NCBI GenBank assembly: GCA_021107195.1 | Contig: JAIOTF010000115.1 | Coordinates: 1-7,185, forward strand | Direction of reading: 5' to 3' | DNA from: Anaerolineaceae bacterium | GTDB lineage: Bacteria > Chloroflexota > Anaerolineae > Anaerolineales > Anaerolineaceae | DNA: 7,185 nt | Shown: one piece after another, positions 1 through 5,821 of the stretch | How positions within the stretch are numbered: position 1 is the first letter of the stretch | Layout: each line of letters begins with the position of its first letter | Program-made: the position numbers and the translations under genes | Notes under the pieces: model-generated | What the model was told of the DNA's origin: nothing | Database searches by the model: none | What the model saw: the letters and a program-made list of their open reading frames with translations, nothing else

Positions 1-24
1 ATCCACTCCCCGCTACCTAAGATG

Positions 25-53
25 AACCATAGCTCGTCGGGCTATGGTTTTTT
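25..53 (+). terminator. Rho-independent terminator of an upstream gene
   Basis: A perfect 9-bp inverted repeat (AACCATAGC at 25-33, GCTATGGTT at 41-49) encloses a 7-base loop. It can be extended by a T-G and a C-G pair to leave a 3-base loop. The descending arm runs straight into a T-run ending at 53. This is the classic intrinsic terminator layout for transcription on the + strand, so a gene probably ends just left of the window. The stem is only moderately GC-rich, but the T-run is clear. Confidence 0.75.
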
Positions 54-59
54 CATTAG

Positions 60-126
60 CCCGAGGGTCTCTCGTTGGCAAGAAAATTCGAAAGGAGATT
101 TTTGTCATGAACCATACACCCTCGGG
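60..126 (+). repeat. 9-bp inverted repeat around the recombinase ribosome-binding site
   Basis: CCCGAGGGT at 60-68 is exactly complementary to ACCCTCGGG at 118-126. The arms flank the Shine-Dalgarno AAAGGAG (91-97) and the ATG at 107. In mRNA the arms could pair and place the ribosome-binding site and start codon in a 49-base loop. In addition, ATGAACCATA occurs at both 22-31 (in the terminator stem) and 107-116 (the start of the gene). The repeats are directly visible; any regulatory or recombination role is inference. Confidence 0.5.
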
Positions 127-604
127 TTCGCTCATTCTAAGTAAGGCCATTCCCTTCTTCCGCAACTACAAAATTGCAGAAGGACTCTCGGAACGAACCG
201 TCAATTCCTATGAACGCATCCTGAATAAATGGATGGAATATCAAGGTGATGTCGAAATCGGCAAGATCACCAAACAGGAAACCACCCAATACCTGAGCTG
301 GCTGCATACCGACTATATCCCCCGGCGCTACAACGGCCAAACTCATCCCCTCTCACCGAAAACACTGCGCAATGTATGGGTAACCCTATCCTCATTCTAT
401 GCCTGGGCAGCACTGGAATTTGAAATTCCCAACCTGATGAAAACCATCACGACACCGCGTTTCAAAGTCACACCTGTCGAACCCTTTACCCAGAAAGAAG
501 TACAGACCATGCTGAAGGTCTGCCTCTACTCGCGGGAAGTCCATCCCGGAAATCAAAATTTTTGCCCCTGTCTTTATAGTACATGCAATGCTTTGTTAGA
601 ATAA
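107..604 (+). pseudogene. Truncated tyrosine recombinase/integrase, catalytic domain missing
   Basis: The 165-residue product matches the N-terminal DNA-binding half of an XerC/XerD-like tyrosine recombinase. Residues about 12-115 form the SAM-like core-binding domain, including EGLSERTVNSYERIL and LSPKTLRNVWVTLSSFYAWA. Residues about 125-145 enter the usual link to the catalytic domain (VEPFTQKEVQTMLKVC...YSREV). Intact relatives run to roughly 300 residues or more and carry the R-K-H-R-H-Y catalytic set. Here, after about residue 145 (near base 540), the sequence loses resemblance to the family and stops 20 residues later. No catalytic domain follows in any + frame, so the protein could bind DNA at most and could not cut or join it. 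The ATG at 107 is chosen over the in-frame ATG at 44 because AAAGGAG (91-97) lies 9 bases upstream, and 44 lies inside the terminator. The recognisable family suggests a past mobile element at this locus. Confidence 0.8.
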
Positions 605-640
605 TTACAGGCTCACTCGTCTTCCAAATTTGACACAGAA

Positions 641-670
641 TTGAATGTTTTTTAAAGCATTCCCTATGCT
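641..670 (+). promoter_or_regulatory. Possible sigma-70-type promoter for the 726 gene
   Basis: TTGAAT at 641-646 and TATGCT at 665-670 are separated by 18 bases, each matching 4 of 6 consensus positions. Transcription would start near 677 and give a leader of about 50 bases before the ATG at 726. A better -35 hexamer, TTGACA at 630-635, has only a poor -10 partner (TAAAGC at 653-658). The placement between the broken recombinase and a three-gene block is right for a promoter, but the match is weak and the site is predicted by eye only. Confidence 0.3.
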
Positions 671-725
671 AAAATTGATGAAAGTTCGAACATATCCTGA
701 AAAAACTTTTTACCAGGAAATCACA

Positions 726-2165
726 ATGAAATCTCCAAAAGCTACTAAAATACCTACTTACGCAGAAATTCTACATGAAATATTGTCTCCCCTAACATCT
801 CCGATAGCGACCGAGGAACTGGCTGAAAAACTATTGCAAAAACGCCCATCTAAAGCTCGAAATCCTCGCCAGGCAGCACTCATAAAAATACGTGAAGAGA
901 CCGGCCGACAACTCGTTTACCTGGACCCGGACCATGTCGTGCCGTTGCATCTCGCTTATCAGGGCGCCCGCTATCGTATCCGATTGACCAGAGAAAATGT
1001 TGATCAAACTGCATTGTCAGGCTTTGAAAGTTTTGAGAATTATCTGCCGCCCTCGTTCAAACTGGAAAATATTACCTTTATTGACTCCCGAGGAACACCC
1101 ATTCCTTTCCAAATCGTAAAGCCTCCTCACACGGTCACTTTTACCTCTGAAAAGAATGTGGAGTATCAAGAGCCTGTTTTCATTTTAAAAGCATGGTTTC
1201 GGTCCCAGAAGATATTTCACAAGCATCACATTCTGGTGACGATCGCAGATTGGGACCAGGGAGTTCTTCGGCTGGAGTGCGAAAAATTAAACGAACAAGG
1301 CGCAAGACTTTTAGCTGAAAGAAATCAGCATTTTGCGGATTCTTTCTATGAAATGCTCGAAACGACAAAATATGAAGACATTGACCTTCGTGTTGCCTTG
1401 CCAACGACCTACGCTAGAATTCCAGATAAAAATGGCTGTCCCCCCGATCATTACAGGGTAATTATCGATCAAGACCCTCGAATGATAACCAATAGATGGT
1501 CAATCCATTATGCTGACGGCGGTTTCACAATGCAAGACAGGCCGTTTATGGAAGCAACGGGCCAAAGCTTGATCGCGCCGGCTGAGTCTTACACAAAAGA
1601 GGAAGGCCAGCAGGTGTATCGCTTACGTGCGCAGCTCACACAAAACCCTTCGCTGTGGCGAGAAGTTGAACTCCAAGGCAAACAAACTTTAGAAAATCTC
1701 GACGGGATCCTGCGCGACACTTTTGAACACGATATCTTTGATCACTTATCCGGATTCTGGAAGCGGATCGCACGCAGCGGCGGAGTGCGGAAACGATATC
1801 GGGAGGTCGATTTAGGAACCATCAATCCATTTGAATATGGAGAAGGTTCGGATACGGCCATTACTGCCTTGAAGCTCCAGGTCGGAGATCAACTCAAATA
1901 TGTCTATGACTTTGGCGACTGGATCGAACACAAGCTGGTGCTGCAGTCCATTAGCAGCCCGGAAAAAGGAGTGCATTACCCTCGGGAAGTGGCAAGAAAC
2001 AAACCAAAATACGAATATTGCGTTGAATGCCAGAAAAATGGTCAGCAAACCGTTGCCATTTGGATTTGTTATACCTGCTCAAATGATGAACAACGTGATA
2101 TCTTGCTTTGTGACCATTGCTTAAGAGAGCATGAAGATCATTATGTGAAAAAACTCCTCTATTAA
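726..2165 (+). CDS. Winged-helix-like / pRiA4b ORF-3-like / zinc-finger protein
   Basis: The product has 479 residues. Residues about 9-75 (TYAEILHEIL..., then a basic stretch and LVYLDPDHVVPL) resemble a small winged-helix or HARE-HTH-type domain. Residues about 80-290 are unrecognised. Residues about 295-430 resemble the plasmid pRiA4b ORF-3 (IS1096 TnpR-like) domain: VYRLRAQL, SLWREVEL, then the hallmark YDFGD at 394-398 and EKGVHYP. The tail carries a dense set of possible zinc ligands, C432, C435, C448, C451, C462, C465, H469 and H472. The spacing recalls cross-braced ZZ or B-box fingers. A nucleic-acid- or protein-binding role is inferred; no catalytic motif is seen. The ATG at 726 is chosen because AGGAAA (715-720) precedes it by 5 bases; ATGs at 645 and 666 lack a ribosome-binding site. 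It is the first gene of a block with the 2184 and 2924 genes. Confidence 0.8.
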   Translation: MKSPKATKIPTYAEILHEILSPLTSPIATEELAEKLLQKRPSKARNPRQAALIKIREETGRQLVYLDPDHVVPLHLAYQGARYRIRLTRENVDQTALSGFESFENYLPPSFKLENITFIDSRGTPIPFQIVKPPHTVTFTSEKNVEYQEPVFILKAWFRSQKIFHKHHILVTIADWDQGVLRLECEKLNEQGARLLAERNQHFADSFYEMLETTKYEDIDLRVALPTTYARIPDKNGCPPDHYRVIIDQDPRMITNRWSIHYADGGFTMQDRPFMEATGQSLIAPAESYTKEEGQQVYRLRAQLTQNPSLWREVELQGKQTLENLDGILRDTFEHDIFDHLSGFWKRIARSGGVRKRYREVDLGTINPFEYGEGSDTAITALKLQVGDQLKYVYDFGDWIEHKLVLQSISSPEKGVHYPREVARNKPKYEYCVECQKNGQQTVAIWICYTCSNDEQRDILLCDHCLREHEDHYVKKLLY

Positions 2166-2183
2166 TGAGTAAACTGGAAAACG

Positions 2184-2909
2184 GTGACACACGTGGGTAA
2201 TCGAAAACGTTATGCAAAAAAACAGATGGGAAAACTACCTGTATCTTTTAATGTGGGCAACTCGGTTGTTGTTAAGCCTGGGGTGAACGACCCGGATTAC
2301 GGCGGCGATATCAGCGGCTGGCAGGGGAGGATCACAGAACTCATGACGGATGAAAAAGAACCCCCAACCGTTATGATCGCCTGGGACAGTCTTACGTTGA
2401 AAATGCTCCCGGAATCTTTCATAAAAGAGAGCGAAAGAGAAGGCCTGGATTGGAAAAGAATGGGCGTATCTGCTGACCAAGTAGAATTATCACAACCTCG
2501 GGATACTTTAGCCGCGGTGAAACGAACGGCTAAAGAGATTTCTGCGCAGTATGAATGGGCTCATCTTGGTGAAGAAGGTGAACGTATTCAAAAAGTTTTA
2601 GATGGGGCCAATAAAAAAGGAGAAATGGCCGCATTTAAGACCTGGGCCAAATATCTGAACAAAATATTAACGTTTCCGTTTGAAGCCGAGGTGACTGAAT
2701 GGCAGGAACGCGGCCCGTTACAGACAGGTGATCGGGTTACTATCTTGAGTTTTGAAGATATCGAGGATATGTACGGGATATTGGCAAATATTAAAGCCAA
2801 ACGTGGAAAATATTATGTCTTCCCGCTCTGTGATTTGAAAGCCATCTACCCAAAATCACCCAACTATCAACCACTGGATGATTATGCTGTTTGGTTCGCG
2901 AACCGATAA
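2184..2909 (+). CDS. CcbP-type calcium-binding-like protein
   Basis: The product has 241 residues. The C-terminal third (about 125-241) matches the pattern I recall for the CcbP (calcium-binding, Pfam Calci_bind_CcbP) family: an acidic helical stretch (HLGEEGERIQKVL), FPFEAEV at 164-170, ERGPLQTGDRVTIL, FPLCDL at 213-218, and the ending NYQPLDDYAVWFANR. The founding member is a small cyanobacterial calcium-binding protein; calcium binding here is inferred from family only. Residues about 20-75 (VGNSVVVKPGVNDPDYGG...GWQGRI) look like a separate SH3/KOW-like barrel. The start is uncertain. GTG 2184 has GGAAAA upstream and lies 18 bases after the previous stop. ATG 2226, giving MGKLPVSFNVG, fits the usual family N-terminus but has no Shine-Dalgarno. 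An 11-codon reading frame at 2165-2200 overlaps the previous stop (TAATG) and may couple translation. The gene probably shares a transcript with the 726 and 2924 genes. Confidence 0.75.
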   Translation: MTHVGNRKRYAKKQMGKLPVSFNVGNSVVVKPGVNDPDYGGDISGWQGRITELMTDEKEPPTVMIAWDSLTLKMLPESFIKESEREGLDWKRMGVSADQVELSQPRDTLAAVKRTAKEISAQYEWAHLGEEGERIQKVLDGANKKGEMAAFKTWAKYLNKILTFPFEAEVTEWQERGPLQTGDRVTILSFEDIEDMYGILANIKAKRGKYYVFPLCDLKAIYPKSPNYQPLDDYAVWFANR

Positions 2910-2923
2910 TTGAGGATTAAAAT

Positions 2924-3451
2924 ATGCCCCCAAAAAATAAAAGTTTGTCCGTTCCAGTTGCCATGCAGCCACGCTATAAAGAAATCGTCACTTTGACAGA
3001 TATGCTTTGCCAGGAACAATTGAATTCCGAATATGCTGCGCTTGCCAGAGCGCTGACAGCAGCCCTGGCCCGCAAACGCCCCTCTCCTTTAATAGGTGGA
3101 CGAGCAAAGACCTGGGCATGCGGGATCATCCACACAATAGGCTTTGTCAACTTTCTTTTCGATAAAACCCAATCGCCGCACATGCGCGCAGGCGAATTGT
3201 ACGCCTGGTTTGGTGTTGCCAGCAGCACCGGCGGCAACAAAGCCAAACAAATCCGGGATTTAATGCGAATCTCTCGATTTGACAGCAAATGGATGCTGCC
3301 CAGCATGATAGAAAAAAGCGCACTGGTCTGGATGGTTTCGGTGAACGGTTTGATCATGGATGCACGGTCATTGCCTTTCCCGCTGCAGGAAGAAGCTTAT
3401 CGAAAAGGATTGATCCCGTATGTTCCCGGAGACATTGAACCAGAAAAATAA
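2924..3451 (+). CDS. DUF6398-like protein with helix-turn-helix-like segment
   Basis: The 175-residue product matches my recollection of DUF6398 along most of its length. Key stretches are VPVAMQPRYKEIVTLTD (10-26), LARKRPSPL (48-56), KTWACGIIHTIGFVNFLFD (62-80) and LVWMVSVNGLIMD (134-146). Residues about 88-113 (RAGELYAWFGVASSTGGNK and the following KAKQIRDLM) read like a helix-turn-helix of the 'FGVS-S-T-NK-K-IRD' type, so DNA binding is possible. The biochemical function of the family is not known to me. There is no signal peptide or membrane segment. The ATG at 2924 has GAGG (2912-2915) 8 bases upstream and begins 14 bases after the 2184 gene stops, which supports a shared transcript with the two preceding genes. 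The gene is complete. Confidence 0.78.
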   Translation: MPPKNKSLSVPVAMQPRYKEIVTLTDMLCQEQLNSEYAALARALTAALARKRPSPLIGGRAKTWACGIIHTIGFVNFLFDKTQSPHMRAGELYAWFGVASSTGGNKAKQIRDLMRISRFDSKWMLPSMIEKSALVWMVSVNGLIMDARSLPFPLQEEAYRKGLIPYVPGDIEPEK

Positions 3452-3652
3452 TCTTTTCTGTGAAATCACCCTAGAAGAAAGTACCGCAACTGTTCCAGTC
3501 ACCAACTGAGATTTACAGATGGTTTTATACCTGACGCGAATATACTTTGCTTCTCTTTTCTGCATAAGATAGTAGCTGCTTTGCTTGCCAAAGTCGAGAT
3601 CAAACCAGTGATGGAAAAGAACCTTGCCTGAAATTTGGCAGAATATAGTTGA
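3452..3652. other. Gap with no intact gene; possible decayed coding sequence
   Basis: No intact gene is supported here. The + frame continuous with the remnant at 3653-3838 is open from 3464 to a TGA at 3629-3631, then open again for six codons to a second TGA at 3650-3652. It lacks a plausible start with a ribosome-binding site. Its translation includes DGFIPDANILCFSFL and KIVAALLAKVEIKPVMEK, which reads like protein, so the gap may be an older gene broken by stop codons. I see no clear terminator after the 2924 gene and no convincing promoter for the 3835 gene. Confidence 0.4.
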
Positions 3653-3838
3653 ACGACTTTCCTGGGCGTTACCAGCAAACAGACGCAAATCGAAAGCGAA
3701 TTCCGGACAGTGGCTCGCGGCATAGACGATTGGATTAATACCGGGGAATCCGATAAAATTGATATACTGGTGAAAAAGTTGATACCCAAACTCGGCAAAG
3801 ACGATTTTTACGAACTCAACTGGAGAGGACAAACATGA
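3653..3838 (+). pseudogene. C-terminal remnant of an unidentified gene
   Basis: A 61-codon open stretch follows the TGA at 3650-3652 and ends at TGA 3836-3838, overlapping the next start codon (ATGA at 3835-3838). The product reads as ordinary soluble protein (VTSKQTQIESEFRTVARGID, then ILVKKLIPKLGKDDFYELNW), and codon choice looks like that of neighbouring genes. No ATG lies in the frame; the only candidate is GTG at 3710, without a Shine-Dalgarno, giving 42 residues. The overlap typical of coupled genes, together with the missing 5' part, suggests the tail of a gene that once preceded the 3835 gene. The family is not recognised. A small gene with a non-ATG start remains possible. Confidence 0.5.
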
Positions 3839-4263
3839 CCCCAAGCGGTGGTTATTGGGTGCACGACCCTGGTTCTGGCGGCAAGAAGATTCCAGCCATT
3901 GTTCAGGCGGATGTCATCAAGCGCATTACCCAAGTGGCCCAGGAACAGTACAAGGGGCGCTATACTCGCCTTGACATTCGCTTCCGGGCCCAATTCTGTT
4001 ACATTGACGCCTACACCGAGCCAACCCTCGCGGATGATTGGCCGCCGTCAGGTTGGCACGAAACCCGCGAAGAAGCTTTAGAACGCCTGCGAAATACACC
4101 TACCCACCTGTGCCGCTTACGCTATTTCGGAGACGATAAATGGGGCTTTTCTTTTTATACCTATAGCCACGAAAAATATGAGTTGTGTGTTTACCCCAAC
4201 GGCGAATTTATCGGCAAGCCCGAAGAAGCCTTTCTTGCCTCAGCCGTTTATTTAGATAACTAA
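3835..4263 (+). CDS. Conserved hypothetical protein, first of a paralogous pair
   Basis: The product has 142 residues and function unknown. It begins with a distinctive glycine-rich segment (GGYWVHDPGSGGKKIP, 5-20), followed by a helix (about 22-40). Then come IRFRAQFCYID (48-58), a linker rich in Trp, Pro and Glu (DDWPPSGWHETREEA), HLCRLRYFGDDKWGFSFYTY (91-110), and a tail ending EEAFLASAVYL. The alternating aromatic and charged pattern suggests a compact beta-rich fold. I recall similar hypothetical proteins in Chloroflexota and Cyanobacteria but know of no assigned function. There is no signal peptide or membrane span. The ATG at 3835 follows a strong GGAGAGGA (3822-3829) by 5 bases. The next gene, 10 bases downstream, is a shorter diverged copy, so the pair is probably co-transcribed. 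Confidence 0.85.
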   Translation: MTPSGGYWVHDPGSGGKKIPAIVQADVIKRITQVAQEQYKGRYTRLDIRFRAQFCYIDAYTEPTLADDWPPSGWHETREEALERLRNTPTHLCRLRYFGDDKWGFSFYTYSHEKYELCVYPNGEFIGKPEEAFLASAVYLDN

Positions 4264-4273
4264 AAGGAGTCTT

Positions 4274-4642
4274 ATGCCCAAGCAACCAGCTATTCCTCTC
4301 GAAATAAAAGCTGAAGTCCAAAAATTGGTGGATGAGTTCAACCGTAAATATTTTAAAAGAAGCGCACCGCTCCTGCGTATGATTCCGGGCAACAATGTAT
4401 CCATCGGTTATACAGCGCGTTTCAGGGGGAAATTTCTGTATCTCGACCGTGTTGAACAAGGCATGCCTTCACACATCTGTCGGCTCACCTGGACTGGCGC
4501 AATGGACACATGGGAATTTGCCATCTACAAATATTCCAGCGAGCGTTACGACCCCAACGAATGGTTTTTCCCAGGCGCAGAAGAATTAGATGGCACCGTC
4601 ACCGGAGCGATGGAAGCAGGGATGACAGCCTACCCCATCTAA
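4274..4642 (+). CDS. Conserved hypothetical protein, second of a paralogous pair
   Basis: The 122-residue product has unknown function. It shares an order of motifs with the 3835 product: an N-terminal helix (IPLEIKAEVQKLVDEF), ARFRGKFLYLD (48-58, against IRFRAQFCYID), HICRL (67-71, against HLCRL), and WEFAIYKYSSERYD (80-93, against WGFSFYTYSHEKYEL). The ending is alanine-rich, GAMEAGMTAY. It lacks the GGYWVHDPGSGG leader and the Trp/Pro linker of its neighbour. It is therefore a diverged, shortened duplicate; the two could form a heterodimer, but that is inference. The ATG at 4274 has AAGGAG (4264-4269) 4 bases upstream and lies 10 bases after the preceding stop, so the genes are almost certainly one transcription unit. 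Confidence 0.85.
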   Translation: MPKQPAIPLEIKAEVQKLVDEFNRKYFKRSAPLLRMIPGNNVSIGYTARFRGKFLYLDRVEQGMPSHICRLTWTGAMDTWEFAIYKYSSERYDPNEWFFPGAEELDGTVTGAMEAGMTAYPI

Positions 4643-4683
4643 CCAACACCTGCGTCTGCAGGCATTGTCCCTCTGGTTTTGGG
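4641..4683 (+). terminator. Weak hairpin after the paralogue pair, possible terminator
   Basis: CCTGC (4649-4653) and GCAGG (4658-4662) pair around a 4-base loop. An outer pairing of AACCA (4641-4645) with TGGTT (4674-4678) is possible, followed by a short T-rich stretch. The outer stem overlaps the stop codon of the 4274 gene, and there is no uninterrupted T-run. The position suits a terminator but the structure is poor. Confidence 0.25.
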
Positions 4684-4912
4684 GTTTGTCTGTAAACTTA
4701 TCCTGCCGGATTTCCAATGTTCATTTATTCTATTCTGGCGAAACTAAAGTACCATAATACTCTTCCTTCAATTCGTTTTACCTCACAATTTCAGGCAGGT
4801 AGAGCAAATCGCCGGCACAGGACTTCGACATTGGTTCTTCCCGCCACATCAATCCTTAAATCGTTAGGTTTCATTCACCAAAACAAAAAGCTTTTGCTGG
4901 AGTAAAAACTTT
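4643..4912. other. Intergenic region with no supported gene
   Basis: This 270-base gap separates the paralogue pair from the 4913 gene. It contains a small hairpin at 4649-4662 and a 62-codon open frame at 4717-4905 with no Shine-Dalgarno, a basic non-protein-like composition and no recognisable family. That frame is not called as a gene. A promoter for the 4913 gene should lie here; CATAAT at 4753-4758 is a possible -10, but no good -35 sits at the right distance. Confidence 0.45.
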
Positions 4913-5737
4913 ATGAAACTATCCACTCAAGACGCCAATCTGTATTTCAAGCTCATGTGGTCACTTCAAAACTATGTGAATCTGAAGTTGGAGATTCTGC
5001 CAGAAATTGTGACCGTTGATGAATACGAAGAACTTCCCTCGTCGAAAAAACTCGGTGTCAGAAATGCGCTCTACGAGCATATCGAACTTATTGATCCTTA
5101 CCTGAAAGAGAATCCGCAGAAATTATCCAGCGCAGAACTGGAAATCATCAGGAGCTGGAAAAAGTTCCAACGCGGCGATTTTTTCATTGAACGCCTGCTC
5201 AAGAAATATGCTGTTTTCATTGGGGGCGATCAAGTCTATGCCGTCCTGGCACTTTACGAATCCTTTGACGAAGTCCTTCCCTATGTGAGGCTGCCATATT
5301 ATACAAAAGCCGTTCTGCTACCTTTCAAAGGAAAGATCATCTATGATGGACTATTACAAGGATATGCCATTTCATTTGGGGGTGGAATAAAGAATGACTT
5401 GAAAGAGACCTACCTGGCCGCAAAACAGAATGGCCAGATTATCGAGAGCTTTGATCCCCAAAAACAAACAGCAAAAAACGCGGTGAGTAAGCAGGCAATC
5501 AAGGAATTGGGGCCAATCATTGAGGAGATTTCGCAACAGGCAAAGAAATTACGCTCAAGCAGTGGTGCACCCGCAATTCATAGCCCGGCATTTAGTTTGG
5601 TAAAAGCCAGCATCAAATTAGCGAAACTGGCAATTGAAAATCCAAACGATGCTGATGAGCTCTGGAAAGCACTGAAGAAAATAGAAAATGCGGCCAGAAA
5701 AGCTGAAACGGTGCTGTATCGATCAGAATATTATTAG
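4913..5737 (+). CDS. Conserved hypothetical protein, unknown function
   Basis: The 274-residue product appears to have two parts. Residues about 5-180 follow a pattern I recall from uncharacterised proteins of Firmicutes and Chloroflexota: an N-terminal helical segment (YFKLMWSLQNYVN), IIRSWKKFQRGDFFIERLLK (79-98), VYAVLALYESFDEVLP, then AVLLPFKGKIIYDGLLQGYA (133-152) and SFGGGIK (154-160). The conserved 'LPFKGKIIYDG' core looks like two beta strands with a turn. Residues about 185-274 are a Lys/Ala-rich helical extension that may form a coiled bundle. No catalytic motif, signal peptide or membrane segment is evident. The ATG at 4913 has GGAG about 11 bases upstream, a rather long spacing. 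An 84-base gap with no clear terminator separates it from the 5822 gene, so read-through transcription is possible. Confidence 0.8.
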   Translation: MKLSTQDANLYFKLMWSLQNYVNLKLEILPEIVTVDEYEELPSSKKLGVRNALYEHIELIDPYLKENPQKLSSAELEIIRSWKKFQRGDFFIERLLKKYAVFIGGDQVYAVLALYESFDEVLPYVRLPYYTKAVLLPFKGKIIYDGLLQGYAISFGGGIKNDLKETYLAAKQNGQIIESFDPQKQTAKNAVSKQAIKELGPIIEEISQQAKKLRSSSGAPAIHSPAFSLVKASIKLAKLAIENPNDADELWKALKKIENAARKAETVLYRSEYY

Positions 5738-5821
5738 TTTAACCACCTCGTATTGGATACTGGTAAATCAAAATCCATATCAAATTAACTGCAACTTGAA
5801 AAGTAAGGGTAACAAGGTGTC

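Noticed and set aside
645..725. Upstream ATGs at 645 and 666 as starts of the zinc-finger protein
   Set aside because: They lack Shine-Dalgarno sequences and fall in the likely promoter; ATG 726 has AGGAAA at good spacing.
3629..3652. TGA read as an amino acid, joining the remnant into one longer gene
   Set aside because: The five complete genes downstream of the pseudogene and before 4913 all end in TAA and the 4913 gene in TAG, which would permit recoding. However, base composition and gene families do not fit known TGA-recoding lineages, and simple decay explains two stops.
3368..3844. 158-codon open frame on the - strand across the gap
   Set aside because: It is codon-aligned with the + frame of the DUF6398-like gene and the remnant, begins at a TTG without a ribosome-binding site, and resembles no family; it is an antisense shadow.
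4790..4865. tRNA- or tmRNA-like 3' end (GGTAGAGCA, then GGTTCTTCCCGCCA) as an integration site remnant
   Set aside because: The T-arm cannot form because its 5' strand does not pair, and no acceptor or anticodon stem can be built.
4717..4905. 62-codon + open frame in the gap before the 4913 gene
   Set aside because: It has no ribosome-binding site, an unnatural Arg/Ser/Thr/Leu-rich product and no recognisable motif.
5753..5783. Promoter TTGGAT/TATCAA before the 5822 gene
   Set aside because: Both hexamers are weak and the spacing is 19 bases; it is not distinguishable from chance in this AT-rich gap.
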